From Bremerella cremea (GTDB taxonomy: Bacteria; Planctomycetota; Planctomycetia; Pirellulales; Pirellulaceae): 64,000 nucleotides of DNA. Within the stretch, counting starts at the first letter, position 1; every line of letters starts with the position of its first letter. A program made the translations under genes and the position numbers. The stretch is from assembly GCF_003335505.1 (NCBI RefSeq), contig NZ_QPEX01000011.1, forward strand, positions 186,001 through 250,000, in the 5' to 3' direction. Positions 27,218 to 37,164 of this stretch are shown here, piece by piece. The notes beneath the pieces were generated by a model. That model was not told where the DNA came from, made no database searches, and was given only the letters and a program-made list of their open reading frames with translations.

Positions 27218-28786
27218 ATGTCTCAAAATCCCGTCATTCAAAATGCCATCATCAGTGTCAGCAACAAGCAGGGGCTGACCGAGTTCGCCCAAGGATTGGT
27301 CGCAGCGGGAGTCACCATCTACAGCACCGGCGGCACGCGGCGGCATCTGGAAGAGGCCAGCATCCCGGTCAAGGATGTCACCGAGTACACCCAGTTCCCC
27401 GAAATGATGGATGGGCGATTGAAGACGCTGCATCCTAAGATCTTCGGCGGCATCCTTTGCCGACACGACCGCGAAGACGATATGGGCGCGATCGGCGAGC
27501 ATGGTATTTTCCCGATTCCGCTGGTCGTGGTGAACCTATACCCGTTTGAAGAGACCATTGCTAAAGAAGGCGTTACCGATGCTCAAGCGATCGAGCAAAT
27601 CGACATCGGTGGTCCGAGCCTAGTCCGGGCTGCTGCCAAGAATCATGCCTTCACGACGATCGCCTGCAAGCCGAGCCAATACCCAGAGATCTTGGCCGAG
27701 CTAAAAGATGGCGGCACGACCAGCCTGGCTTTGCGTCGCAAACTGGCGGCTGCTGCATTCGCCCACACGGCCGCCTACGATGCCGCAATCGCCAATTACT
27801 TTGCCAAAGACGAAGAGAACGCCTTCCCAGAAACGCTGCGGCAAACGTTCGAGCGAAAAGCAGTGCTCCGCTACGGCGAGAACCCGCACCAAGCCGGGGC
27901 GTTGTATGCCGTGCCGAAGTATAGCGGGGCATCACTGGTCGACGCGGAGCAACTCAACGGCAAAGAACTGTCGTACAACAATCTGCTCGACCTCGACAGC
28001 GCCCTGGCAATCGCCCGCGGGCTGCCCGATGCCGCCGTGTCGGTCATCAAGCACAACAACCCATGTGGTGCCGCTTCTGCCGCGACCTTGGCCGAAGCGT
28101 GCGAGAAAGCGATGCTCGGCGACCCACTGAGTGCTTTCGGCAGCGTATTGGCGATGAATCGCCCAGTCGATGCCGCGACGGCTGAGTACCTTGCGACGCC
28201 AGGTTTGTTTGTCGAAGCAATCGCCGCCCCCAGCTTCGAGCCAGCCGCCATCGAGATTCTGACAACCAAGCCCAAATGGAAGTCGAACGTGCGTTTGATG
28301 TCCGTAGGAGCCTTGGAAGGCCCGCGTCCAGAGTTTCAAACTCGCTGGATCGAAGGTGGACTGCTGGTGCAGAACACCGACTTCACCCCCGATGACCCCG
28401 CAACTTGGCAAGTCGTGACCGAAGCCCAGGTCGACGAAGCAACCCGCGAAGAGCTGCTGTTCGCCTGGGAGATCTGCCGTTTCGTCAAGTCGAACGCGAT
28501 TGTGTTGTGTAAAGATCGTTCGCTGATCGGTGCCGGGGCAGGGCAGATGAGCCGTGTCGACTCGGTGCAAATTTCGATCGAAAAGGCTGGCGAACGGGCT
28601 CCTGGTAGCGTGCTGGCCAGCGACGCGTTTTTCCCGTTCCCAGATTCGATTCACGAAGCGGCCAAGGCAGGCGTGAAAGCGTTCATTCAGCCAGGCGGAT
28701 CGAAACGGGACCAGGAAGTAATCGACGCCTGCAACGAACACAAGTTGCCGATGTTGTTTACCGGCGTTCGCCATTTCCGTCATTAA
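27218..28786 (+). CDS. purH: Bifunctional AICAR formyltransferase / IMP cyclohydrolase
   Basis: 522 residues, full length. It carries out the last two steps of IMP synthesis: formylation of AICAR with 10-formyl-THF, then ring closure. The N-terminal cyclohydrolase (1-200) has YSTGGTRRHL, MMDGRLKTLHPKIFGG and the IDIGGPSLVRAAAKNH motif. The C-terminal transferase has the catalytic Lys-His in SVIKHNNPCG (about residue 277) and ends FTGVRHFRH as expected. TrpC follows after 20 bases and may be co-transcribed, an unusual partner. Confidence 0.96.
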   Translation: MSQNPVIQNAIISVSNKQGLTEFAQGLVAAGVTIYSTGGTRRHLEEASIPVKDVTEYTQFPEMMDGRLKTLHPKIFGGILCRHDREDDMGAIGEHGIFPIPLVVVNLYPFEETIAKEGVTDAQAIEQIDIGGPSLVRAAAKNHAFTTIACKPSQYPEILAELKDGGTTSLALRRKLAAAAFAHTAAYDAAIANYFAKDEENAFPETLRQTFERKAVLRYGENPHQAGALYAVPKYSGASLVDAEQLNGKELSYNNLLDLDSALAIARGLPDAAVSVIKHNNPCGAASAATLAEACEKAMLGDPLSAFGSVLAMNRPVDAATAEYLATPGLFVEAIAAPSFEPAAIEILTTKPKWKSNVRLMSVGALEGPRPEFQTRWIEGGLLVQNTDFTPDDPATWQVVTEAQVDEATREELLFAWEICRFVKSNAIVLCKDRSLIGAGAGQMSRVDSVQISIEKAGERAPGSVLASDAFFPFPDSIHEAAKAGVKAFIQPGGSKRDQEVIDACNEHKLPMLFTGVRHFRH

Positions 28787-28806
28787 TCGTTTAAGCGAAC
28801 CACCGC

Positions 28807-29595
28807 ATGTCCTCGACTGTGCTCGATAAGATCGTCGCCAAGAAGTGGGAAGAAATTGCCGCAGCCAAGTCGCGCTGCCCTTTGGCGGATGTCGAGGCGA
28901 AGCTGGCCGATGCCCCGCAACCACGCGACTTCTTAGGGGCCCTAGCTGCTGACGGACCGGTCAAACTAATCGCCGAGGTGAAGAAGGCCAGCCCGTCGAA
29001 AGGGCTCATTCGGCCAGACTTTCATCCCGTGGCGATCGCCAAAGATTACGAAGCAGCCGGAGCGACCTGTATTAGCTGCCTCACCGACGAGCATTTCTTT
29101 CAGGGGCATCTCGACTATCTAATCGCGATTCGCGCGGAAGTTGGGCTGCCGATCTTACGGAAAGATTTCGTGCTCGATCCGTACCAAGTGATCGAAGCCA
29201 GGGCCGCCGGAGCCGACGCGGTCCTTTTAATCGCCGAGTGCCTAGACGACAACGCTCTGAAATCGCTGCACGATCAGATCTGCGAGCTGGGTATGACACC
29301 GCTGGTGGAACTGTACGAAGAAGAGAACGTCTCGCGCGTGCTCGATATCGGGGCACAGCTGGTCGGGATCAACAACCGAGATCTGCGGACCTTCGAGGTC
29401 GATTTGCAACACACAGTCCGCCTGGGCCAGCAAATTCCCGACGACCGCGTTCTGGTAGGCGAAAGCGGTATCTTTACCCACGACGACATTATCCTTCTCC
29501 AGAGCAATAACGTCGACGCCGTTCTGGTGGGAGAAAGCCTCATGCGGCAAGAGGATGTGCAAACCGCCGTGAAGAAGCTATTGGGTTGTGCATAG
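28807..29595 (+). CDS. trpC: Indole-3-glycerol phosphate synthase
   Basis: 262 residues, the typical single-function length. It converts CdRP to indole-3-glycerol phosphate in tryptophan synthesis. Beta/alpha-barrel motifs are clear: IAEVKKASPSKGLI (catalytic Lys), LPILRKDFVLDPYQVIEA, GADAVLLIAE, GINNRDLRTFEVD and the phosphate-binding VGESGIFTHDDI. No other trp genes are near, so the pathway is dispersed in this genome. It lies 20 bases behind purH. Confidence 0.96.
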   Translation: MSSTVLDKIVAKKWEEIAAAKSRCPLADVEAKLADAPQPRDFLGALAADGPVKLIAEVKKASPSKGLIRPDFHPVAIAKDYEAAGATCISCLTDEHFFQGHLDYLIAIRAEVGLPILRKDFVLDPYQVIEARAAGADAVLLIAECLDDNALKSLHDQICELGMTPLVELYEEENVSRVLDIGAQLVGINNRDLRTFEVDLQHTVRLGQQIPDDRVLVGESGIFTHDDIILLQSNNVDAVLVGESLMRQEDVQTAVKKLLGCA

Positions 29596-29726
29596 CCCAA
29601 TGGTAGGATGAATCCTCTGGCGAGACTTAACTGCCGCTTGCATTTCTTTAAACGGGCGAGCTGCTGCTGCAATAAGGTCGACCAGGCTGCCAGCTGCCGG
29701 TCGAATGTGCGAGGGGGGAAGATGCC

Positions 29727-30218
29727 TTGGAGGGATTACTGCTTCCATGGATGGGAATCTGTCCGCTGCTAGCCACAATAGCAGTCGGGATTCTCGCCGT
29801 GCATGTTGAAGGCCACTCGGTGGTTGCGATTCCGATTGTCTTTTTGTGCGGGATGATGGTCGGGGCTGGGCTAAGTGGATGTGGTATCCATTTTTCCTAT
29901 ATCCACTGCTTGGTCGCTCTGATGGCAATCCTGCTGGGGATCGCCTTGGCCGCGGGGCGGAGGTATCCGGTGATGATCACAGCAATTGCGTTTGTATTGA
30001 TCGGCATCGTATTGGGGCATGACGATGGGTTAGCGATCCCTCCCAATAACTCGCCGCTGGTGTTCTTGCTGGGCATGTTACTAAGCTCTCTGATTCTCTT
30101 AATTATCGGTCTTTGGTTGGGGATGTGGATGGAAGCTCAGTCCATCCCTTCCCGAGTCTTCGGCGTACTGGTTACTGCAGCGGGAACCGGCATTCTTATT
30201 TGGTCCGTCGTCACTTAA
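29727..30218 (+). CDS. Small multi-span membrane protein, possibly HupE/UreJ-like
   Basis: 163 residues with about six transmembrane helices and short loops. The TTG start at 29727 is supported by an AGGGGGGA ribosome site about nine bases upstream; an ATG at 29751 is the alternative. Helix spacing and the Gly/Ala/Leu pattern resemble HupE/UreJ, proposed nickel or cobalt permeases, and an HDDG stretch sits where those proteins have a His-rich metal motif. The motif is degenerate, so the assignment is tentative. No hydrogenase or urease genes are nearby. Confidence 0.6.
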   Translation: MEGLLLPWMGICPLLATIAVGILAVHVEGHSVVAIPIVFLCGMMVGAGLSGCGIHFSYIHCLVALMAILLGIALAAGRRYPVMITAIAFVLIGIVLGHDDGLAIPPNNSPLVFLLGMLLSSLILLIIGLWLGMWMEAQSIPSRVFGVLVTAAGTGILIWSVVT

Positions 30219-30376
30219 TGCGGCTTCACAAGTGCTAGCACTGCTGATGTGTCTTGCTTTCGACAGGGCATCTCGGGTAAGTAGTAGTGGTCGTAGATTT
30301 CCCACTACTCAGCCAACGCGTGGTTGAATCGGTAAAGTCGTAGAAATCGGCTTTACAACTTCAGGTTGAAGCGTCG

Positions 30377-31288
30377 ATGCAGAAGATGGTTGCCAATTCG
30401 ATTTTATCTTCTCCGCGATCGTCCCCTGGTGCGCTGACTATGCCTGAACTGCACAATTCTATGCAGCCCCCAAGCCAGTCTCTTTCGACAAAACCACCGG
30501 TGAGCAGCGGTCCGGTATCGAATCGGTTGTTGCTGTGGATGGTGGCTGCACCCTTGTTGGTGTTGGCGGTACTGACCACGCTGTGCTATCTGACTCCTTT
30601 AGATTTAGTAACCACGCGGCAATTTTTTAGCGCCAGTGGTAATCCGTTTCCGTTTCGCGAAACGTGGCTGGCTAACCTGATATACGACTACGGCCCGCTA
30701 CCGGCCATCGTGTTCGGCACGTTGAGTGGCGTGGTGTTCTTGGCAAGCTTTGTCTTCGCTTCGCTACGGCCAGCGCGTAAGGGAGCTTTCTTCTGTTTGC
30801 TAGCGATTGTGATTGGCCCTGGTATTTTGATCAATTCGGTTTTGAAACCTTACTGGGGACGGCCCCGCCCGTGCGATATTGTCGCCTTTGGTGGTCAGCA
30901 GAATTACATTCCACCAGGCACGATTGGTCCTTACGAAATGGCCAAATCGTTTCCCAGCGGGCATGCTTCGATGGGCTATGTCTTCATGTTGCCAGCCTTC
31001 TTGCTGCTAAATAAGCATCGCCGCACCGCTGCTGCCGTGTTTGCGATCGGTGTGTTGTTAGGTGCTGGCGTCGGGGCATCACGGATCGCCGAAGGGGGGC
31101 ACTTCCTGAGTGATATTGCTTGGAGCGGGGCGATTGTCTACTTTACCGGCCTTGCTTTGTACGTCGTGATGTTCGGCTGGGATAGGGCCGCTACGCAATC
31201 GCTGAAGCAAGCGGAAGCACCTGAGAGGACGATTCCGTTTTCACGCCCGCAGCGGGAAGCGGAACCACGAGAAACTTCAGCCGCCTAA
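30377..31288 (+). CDS. PAP2-superfamily membrane phosphatase (lipid A or undecaprenyl phosphate type)
   Basis: 303 residues with several transmembrane helices. The three catalytic motifs of the PAP2 family are complete: KPYWGRPRP, SFPSGHAS and SRIAEGGHFLSD. These enzymes remove phosphate from lipid carriers or lipid A on the outer face of the inner membrane. The order of helices and the RQFFSASGN segment recall LpxE-type lipid A phosphatases. A permease of the LptF/G family starts 18 bases downstream and an ArnT-like transferase follows, which supports a role in lipid A or related envelope lipids. Confidence 0.88.
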   Translation: MQKMVANSILSSPRSSPGALTMPELHNSMQPPSQSLSTKPPVSSGPVSNRLLLWMVAAPLLVLAVLTTLCYLTPLDLVTTRQFFSASGNPFPFRETWLANLIYDYGPLPAIVFGTLSGVVFLASFVFASLRPARKGAFFCLLAIVIGPGILINSVLKPYWGRPRPCDIVAFGGQQNYIPPGTIGPYEMAKSFPSGHASMGYVFMLPAFLLLNKHRRTAAAVFAIGVLLGAGVGASRIAEGGHFLSDIAWSGAIVYFTGLALYVVMFGWDRAATQSLKQAEAPERTIPFSRPQREAEPRETSAA

Positions 31289-31306
31289 CAAATACACGAT
31301 TTTGGC

Positions 31307-32467
31307 ATGACAACGATCCAGAGGTACGTTCTGTGGGAGATCATCAAAATCTTCCTCCTCTGCTTAGGGGTCACTGTCCTGATGATGACCGTCGGTGGTG
31401 GCGTGAACGAAGGCCTGAAGAAGGGCCTGCCTCCGAACATCATTCTGAACATGCTGCCGTACTTCGTGCCGGAGATGCTTCGCTACACGATTCCCGGCTG
31501 CATGCTGTTTGCGGTCTGCACCACATTTGGGCGTATGGCCGCAACCAATGAAGTCACCGCTATCAAGTCCGCCGGGATCAACCCGATGGAATTGGTTTGG
31601 CCGGTGCTCATCTTTGCATACTTTCTGAGCTTCTTCACGTTTTGGATGTACGACGTTTGCGCGGCGTGGTCTCGGCCGAATATTCACCGAGTGATTGCCG
31701 AGTCGCTCGACGATACCGTTTACGGCGTGCTGCAAACCAAACGTAGTTTCAAAATGTCAGGCATCGAGGTGACCGTGAAAGAGGTCAAAGATCGGAAGCT
31801 GATCAAACCTCGCATCGATATCGCCGCCACCGAATCACGACCGCAAATCTACCTGGAAGCTGCCGAAGCCGAGCTGAACACCGATCCCGAAACAGGCACT
31901 CTCAAGCTCAGCTGTCGCGACGGAAAAATCGAACAAGGAAACAGCCAGTCGTACGACTTTTCCGACGAATTTGTGCTGTACCTGGACGAGTTGAACTCGG
32001 TGGAGCTCGACGTTAACAGTGCCTCGCCTGCCAACTTAACTTTGGCCACCATTCCCGACCAAATCACACGCGAACAAAAAATCGTGCAAGAGGCCAAGGC
32101 CGAACTCGAAATAGCGATCGCCAGCGACGACTTCGATCATTTGAACGCTGTCGAAGGGCATTTAAAAGCCAATCAGAAACGCCTCTTTCGTTTGCAAGCC
32201 GAACGCCAGCGCCGCCTGGCCAATGGGTTCGGCGTGTTCTGCTTTGTGGTGATGGGCGTACCGGTGTCGATCTGGCTGAAGTCGTCTGACAACGTGCGAA
32301 CGTTCTTCGTTTGCTTTCTGCCGATCTTGTTACTTTATTACCCGCTGTTGGTGGTGGGCGAGCAGTGGGCGCGCGATGGTAACTTTGGTTCGGCCCCGGT
32401 TTGGATTGCCGACGTGGTTCTGTTAGCGGTCGGCGCGTTTCTGATGTGGCGCGTGAATCGAAATTGA
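31307..32467 (+). CDS. LptF/LptG-family permease (YjgP/YjgQ)
   Basis: 386 residues. The N-terminal helices start LWEIIKIFLLCLGVTVLMM; the family signature region reads FGRMAATNEVTAIKSAGINP. A periplasmic domain of about 180 residues follows, then the C-terminal helices (FGVFCFVVMGVPVSIWLKSS and LPILLLYYPLLVVGEQW). LptF/G proteins pull lipopolysaccharide out of the inner membrane with LptB. Only one such gene is present here; its partner and ATPase are not visible. It lies between the PAP2 and GT39 genes with gaps of 18 and 9 bases. Confidence 0.9.
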   Translation: MTTIQRYVLWEIIKIFLLCLGVTVLMMTVGGGVNEGLKKGLPPNIILNMLPYFVPEMLRYTIPGCMLFAVCTTFGRMAATNEVTAIKSAGINPMELVWPVLIFAYFLSFFTFWMYDVCAAWSRPNIHRVIAESLDDTVYGVLQTKRSFKMSGIEVTVKEVKDRKLIKPRIDIAATESRPQIYLEAAEAELNTDPETGTLKLSCRDGKIEQGNSQSYDFSDEFVLYLDELNSVELDVNSASPANLTLATIPDQITREQKIVQEAKAELEIAIASDDFDHLNAVEGHLKANQKRLFRLQAERQRRLANGFGVFCFVVMGVPVSIWLKSSDNVRTFFVCFLPILLLYYPLLVVGEQWARDGNFGSAPVWIADVVLLAVGAFLMWRVNRN

Positions 32468-32476
32468 TAGGCATCC

Positions 32477-34066
32477 ATGAATAACGAAGCGCTCACGAAC
32501 AGTGCGGAACAAGCTGATGCAGCCGTGTGGACCCGCCGTTCTCTGTGGTTTTTACTCGGTCTTGGATTGTTTCGCGTGCTGTACCTGGCCTGCGATCCGT
32601 TCGATCTGGTTCACGACGAAGCCTACTATTGGGATTGGTCGCGGCAGTTAGATTACGGCTATTACAGCAAGCCGCCGATGATTGCCTGGATCATTGGTTT
32701 ATCAACGCGGTTGTTGGGCGATAGCGAGTTCGGCGTTCGTTTACCGGCGGCCTTGTTAGGTACCGGTAGCCTCTTGTTTGTGTTCCTACTCGCCCGACGC
32801 ATGTACGATGCTCAGGTTGGGTTCTGGGCGATGCTGCTGACCGCGCTCACCCCGGGCAATGGGGCGATGAGCTTGCTGATGACGATCGACTCGCCGTTTC
32901 TCTTCTTCTGGAGTGCTGCGATGTACGCATTCTGGCGGCTGCTAGAACGGGGCGAAGATCGCTGGCGCTGGCTGTTGCTGACAATCTTATTCATCGGCCT
33001 AGGGCTGCTCACGAAGCAAACGATGATTGGCCTGTTAGTCTTTGGCGGGCTCTTTGTGTTGTTGTCGAAAGAAGATCGCTTTGAAGCCGTGCGTCCCACG
33101 CTTTACCTTTGTGCCTGCGGAGCATTGCTCTTTCTGGCTCCGGTTGTCTATTGGAATTACCAGCACGATTGGGTCACGCTGCAGCACACCAGCGAACACT
33201 TCCAAGCCGAACCTGTCTCGGTACTGCGGCGGATTGCGATCTCGCTGGAATTTGTCGGGGGTTTGTTTGGGGTCATCTCGCCGATAACCTTCTTTCTGCT
33301 GATTACGGTCGGGGCGTTTGGATTGCTCTCGTTCCGCCAAGTAGGACGTCGCGAACGGTTTCTGCTGTGTCTAAGCGCGGTACCGATGGTCTTGGTGTTG
33401 GGGCTAAGTTTAAAGCAACGGCTAGAACTCAACTGGCCGGCGCCGTTCTTCAGTGCGGGGATCATTCTGGCCACTGCCTGGGCGTTGGGGCATGTCTCGC
33501 TACCGAAGTTCTTTCTTATGCCTGGTAAGTGGCGGCTGAAACATGCGGCCGTGGTCGGTGGAGTCTGCCTGGCGGTGACCTACGCGATTCCTTTTGTGCT
33601 GAGTCCGTTAGGGCTGAACGGCAGCCCAATCGATGTCATTGTGCGGCTGCGTGGCTGGGAAGAGCTGGGGCAGAAAGTTGGCCAGGGGATCGACGCGAAG
33701 GAAAACGCACGTCCTGAAATGATCGTTACCGCCGGACGTGCAGTCGCTTCGGAGTTGGCTTTTTACATGCCACAGCATCCTCGCGTTTACCTCTGGGGCG
33801 AGAACACGGTTCCTCTCTCCCAATACGATATCTGGGGCGGTCCTCAGCATGCCGAAGGACACGACTTGCTGTTGGTGGCCCATGCCGACGAAGAACTGCC
33901 CGCCGCGCTACGTTTTGCTTTCGAGTCGATCACGCCGCTGGAAGAAGTGGAAGTCGAAGTCGGCCCAGGCAGATCGCACGCCGTGACGGTTTACCAAGGA
34001 AAGAACTTTCGTGGCTGGTCCGTAGCTAAAAAAATGCAGACCGCCCCGGCAACCATGCGACGGTAG
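32477..34066 (+). CDS. GT39-family membrane glycosyltransferase, ArnT-like
   Basis: 529 residues with about ten transmembrane helices. The N-terminal loop has the acidic signature VHDEAYYWDWSRQL followed by YGYYSKPPMIAW, typical of ArnT and related polyprenyl-phosphate-sugar-using transferases. Such enzymes add aminoarabinose or hexoses to lipid A or proteins at the periplasmic face. The C-terminal ~120 residues form a soluble domain. It is the last gene of the three-gene set. The acceptor cannot be determined from sequence, but the neighbours point to lipid A. Confidence 0.88.
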   Translation: MNNEALTNSAEQADAAVWTRRSLWFLLGLGLFRVLYLACDPFDLVHDEAYYWDWSRQLDYGYYSKPPMIAWIIGLSTRLLGDSEFGVRLPAALLGTGSLLFVFLLARRMYDAQVGFWAMLLTALTPGNGAMSLLMTIDSPFLFFWSAAMYAFWRLLERGEDRWRWLLLTILFIGLGLLTKQTMIGLLVFGGLFVLLSKEDRFEAVRPTLYLCACGALLFLAPVVYWNYQHDWVTLQHTSEHFQAEPVSVLRRIAISLEFVGGLFGVISPITFFLLITVGAFGLLSFRQVGRRERFLLCLSAVPMVLVLGLSLKQRLELNWPAPFFSAGIILATAWALGHVSLPKFFLMPGKWRLKHAAVVGGVCLAVTYAIPFVLSPLGLNGSPIDVIVRLRGWEELGQKVGQGIDAKENARPEMIVTAGRAVASELAFYMPQHPRVYLWGENTVPLSQYDIWGGPQHAEGHDLLLVAHADEELPAALRFAFESITPLEEVEVEVGPGRSHAVTVYQGKNFRGWSVAKKMQTAPATMRR

Positions 34067-34124
34067 CAGACATAAAGCCGCTCAGCGTACCATGCTAACG
34101 AAGACGCGAGTTGAGCACCGTTGG

Positions 34125-35774
34125 TTAGAGCAAGTGTCGGGCTTTGATTTCCAGGTATTGATTCACCAAGTTGGCGGTAAGGTCTTCGGGGAAGAGATCC
34201 AGAGCGAGCACGCCTTTGTGGCTCATGTCGGTCAACACATGATGCCGCCACGTGAGGATATCTGCGGCGGCAGCGGCGCGAAACAAATTGCTGCCGTACG
34301 GCTTGTCGGTTTCAGCAGCATCGAACAAACGTTGATCACGCAATAAAACGCCCAGCGGTAAGTGACGCCCGACCAGCGTGGTCAGATACTGTTCGACCTG
34401 GTGCGAGTTGACTTCATCGATCACGTTGGTAATCAGCACCACCAGCGACCGCTTACGGCAGTTGGTCCGCAAGTGCATGAATGCTTCGTCGTAACGCGAT
34501 TCCACGAAGTTCGGAAATTGGTCGTAGCTGGCATGCAGCAAATGGTTCATCTGGCTGGCGCCCGCCTTGGGAGGGACGAACTTATGAACGCGATCGGAAA
34601 ACAAGATTGTCCCGACCGAATCTCCTTGACGTAGCGCCACATAGCTAAGCATCAGCATCGCGTTGAACGCGTGATCCAGCAAGCTGATTCCTTCCGCCTC
34701 GTTGGTCATCATTCGCCCGCAATCGATCATGAAGATGATGCGTTGGCTTTGGCTGGTTTGAAATTCACGCACCGTCAAACGTCGTCGTCGGGCCGTACTC
34801 CGCCAATCGATATGCTTGTAGTTGTCGTCACGAGTGTAATCGCGTAGCCGCTCGAAGTCGTGGTCTTGTCCCACCTTTCTCGTGCGCCGAACACCCACCA
34901 AGCTCAAGCGATTGGTGCGAGCCAACAACGCGTACTCGCCCAACTGCTTCATGTCGGGGTAAACGCTGATAGTGATCGAGACCGGAAGCTTGATCATCTT
35001 CTTCCAGAACCGCAAGCGGCTATCGACCTTCAAGTAGACGGTATCTAGCGAGAACGAGCCGCGTTTGGTCGGTTCCATCTCGTAATGGACCGTTGTGCGG
35101 CTGCGTGGTTCTAGGTCGGCTTCAAACTGTTCTGGGGCAGCTTGGAATTGCTGCGGAACGTCATCCTTGGCGGTCAGATGAACGGTAAGCGGCCCTTTGT
35201 AAGTAATTGTCAGGACAACGCGTTGTTTCTTCAGCAGCGAGGCAATGCGTGACGTTTCTCGCTCGGCGGTAAAATGCTTGGCTCGGGGTAAGCTTGCCAG
35301 GTCAACCGCAGCGACCGTGGCAATTACCAGATTCAACCCCACCAGCAGCCAGGCCACCATCGTCAGCGAGTTGCCCACCATCGCTATGATCAACAGCATG
35401 CTCATGGCCAGCCCGGCTGCGGCTAGGATGCCTGCCCAGATTCTGATCGAGAAGGGAAGCCGTTGCAGTTGAAAACGTTTCCAGCCGGTCGAATAGGCAA
35501 GTAATTGCAGCAGCGCGAACAGCCCCACTGCACCGGTCACCGAGATGAAAAACAGCAGCGGACCAAACAGGTTGCTGGCGTCTCCTAACAAGATGGCAAT
35601 CACCGGCACCGGCATCAGTCCGGCAAACGTGAGGGCCAGCCAGATGGTCGGCGTTGTTTTGAACCAACGGCTAATGACCACCAGCGGCAGAAACATTAAC
35701 AGCAACTGCGTCATGGGTAGGCTGAGGACATTGGTCCACAAACCGACGAAAAAATCTTGAACCAGCGAGATCAC
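34125..35774 (-). CDS. DUF58 (VWA-like) membrane protein
   Basis: 549 residues. Several transmembrane helices fill the first ~150 residues, then a beta-rich region and the DUF58 domain with GQDHDFERLRDYTRDDNYKH and IDWRSTARRRRLTVREF. The VWA-like core has FMIDCGRMM, a reduced metal site relative to DxSxS. DUF58 proteins usually pair with MoxR ATPases, which act on them as chaperones. Its start overlaps the moxR stop by four bases. It is the last gene of the operon running from 42089. Confidence 0.9.
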   Translation of the reverse strand: MISLVQDFFVGLWTNVLSLPMTQLLLMFLPLVVISRWFKTTPTIWLALTFAGLMPVPVIAILLGDASNLFGPLLFFISVTGAVGLFALLQLLAYSTGWKRFQLQRLPFSIRIWAGILAAAGLAMSMLLIIAMVGNSLTMVAWLLVGLNLVIATVAAVDLASLPRAKHFTAERETSRIASLLKKQRVVLTITYKGPLTVHLTAKDDVPQQFQAAPEQFEADLEPRSRTTVHYEMEPTKRGSFSLDTVYLKVDSRLRFWKKMIKLPVSITISVYPDMKQLGEYALLARTNRLSLVGVRRTRKVGQDHDFERLRDYTRDDNYKHIDWRSTARRRRLTVREFQTSQSQRIIFMIDCGRMMTNEAEGISLLDHAFNAMLMLSYVALRQGDSVGTILFSDRVHKFVPPKAGASQMNHLLHASYDQFPNFVESRYDEAFMHLRTNCRKRSLVVLITNVIDEVNSHQVEQYLTTLVGRHLPLGVLLRDQRLFDAAETDKPYGSNLFRAAAAADILTWRHHVLTDMSHKGVLALDLFPEDLTANLVNQYLEIKARHLL

Positions 35775-37090
35775 AGGCGAGGCACCTCGATCGTGCGGAT
35801 TAGTTCCGTTAAAAGTTCGTCGACGTTATGTCCTTCAACTTCCGCTTCGGCGGAAAGGACCACACGATGTCGCAGCGCGGGCAACGCAATTTGCACCACG
35901 TCGTCCGGCACCGCATAATCGCGACCATTGAACGCGGCCAGCGTCCGGGCACCTTGCATTAAGGTGATGCCAGCCCGAGGGGACGCCCCCAGGTGAAACT
36001 GCGGCCAGGTTCGCGTGAGACGGACGATCTTGTTGATGTAATCGATCAGCTTGTCCGCGATCAGCACATTGCCGTTTTCGCGGGTGACTTCCAAGATTTT
36101 CTCAGGTGAGGTAACGACCTGAATCTCTTCTTCCAGCCGCTTGCCGATATCGACTTGCTGGCTGTGCTGCTTGAGGATTTCCGCTTCTTCAAACTCGCTG
36201 GGATAATCAAGATTCAACTTGAACATAAACCGGTCGAGCTGAGCTTCCGGCAGGTTGTACGTTCCTTCCGATTCGATCGGGTTTTGCGTAGCCATTACCA
36301 GAAAGGGGCGTTCGATCTTGTGGCTGGTGCCGTCGATCGTCACACGGAACTCTTGCATCACTTCTAGCAGAGCCGCGTGCGTTTTGGCCGGAGAACGGTT
36401 GATTTCGTCCGCCAAGAGTAACTGCGTAAAGATAGGTCCTGGGCGGAAGCGGAACTCGTTCGCTTTCATGTCGAAGAAGGGAGCCCCGGTGATATCCGAC
36501 GGCATCAAGTCGGCCGTGAACTGGACACGACCGAAGTCACACCCCAAGACCCGTCCCAACGTGCGGACAAAAAGCGTTTTGCCAAGCCCCGGCGCACTTT
36601 CTATCAGCACATGCCCGCCACTGAAGAGGGCGACTAGCGTCCCCAGCACGAGCTCTTCCTGACCGACATAGATCTTCGAGATCTCGCTGGTGATGTTCTG
36701 GAAAAGCTCGCGCGTGGCAGAGAAAGCCGTGTCGTCGCTGTGATGTCCAGCCAAAGTGGTGCTGGACGAGGGGGGGCTCGCGGGCGAAGCTGTTGGCGGT
36801 TTGGTTTCCTCGCTCAGCAAGCCAGAGAACATATCGTTATCTAGCACCGAACCACCATTTTCGGCAGTTGGACTGGGCGAAGAGGACTCTTCCGAAGCGA
36901 TCGGTTCCAGCGGAGGAACGGTCGCTTCAGACGGAGACGCTCCATCCGGTTCGCTCTTGGCGGGCACAACTTGAATGGTATCGCACTGGGGACAACGGGC
37001 CTTCTTGCCGGCCGCATCCTGGTTGACCCGTAACTTCTTGCCGCAACCAGAGCAGGCAAACTCGATAATATCTGGCGTGGAACTACTCAT
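35771..37090 (-). CDS. MoxR-family AAA+ ATPase with N-terminal zinc ribbon
   Basis: 439 residues. Residues ~10-40 are a four-Cys zinc ribbon (ACSGCGKKL ... CPQC), and a Ser/Pro/Glu-rich linker follows to about residue 110. The ATPase core has Walker A APGLGKTLF, Walker B LLLADEINRSPAKT, sensor 1 ATQNPIE and the C-terminal lid (ASPRAGITLMQGARTLAAFNG). MoxR ATPases assemble or activate VWA-type partners. The ribbon and linker are additions to the usual ~320-residue MoxR. The DUF58 gene follows with a four-base overlap. Confidence 0.93.
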   Translation of the reverse strand: MSSSTPDIIEFACSGCGKKLRVNQDAAGKKARCPQCDTIQVVPAKSEPDGASPSEATVPPLEPIASEESSSPSPTAENGGSVLDNDMFSGLLSEETKPPTASPASPPSSSTTLAGHHSDDTAFSATRELFQNITSEISKIYVGQEELVLGTLVALFSGGHVLIESAPGLGKTLFVRTLGRVLGCDFGRVQFTADLMPSDITGAPFFDMKANEFRFRPGPIFTQLLLADEINRSPAKTHAALLEVMQEFRVTIDGTSHKIERPFLVMATQNPIESEGTYNLPEAQLDRFMFKLNLDYPSEFEEAEILKQHSQQVDIGKRLEEEIQVVTSPEKILEVTRENGNVLIADKLIDYINKIVRLTRTWPQFHLGASPRAGITLMQGARTLAAFNGRDYAVPDDVVQIALPALRHRVVLSAEAEVEGHNVDELLTELIRTIEVPRL

Positions 37091-37164
37091 AGATGCTCGC
37101 TGATCGTGACTAACGCCGAATAAAAACTAATTCAAAAGAGGCAAAGCTGGGCCTAGGCAGGGGA

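Noticed and set aside
27932..28924. Leftward open frame of ~330 residues opposite purH
   Set aside because: purH is unambiguous on the other strand; the antisense frame has no recognisable motif or ribosome site.
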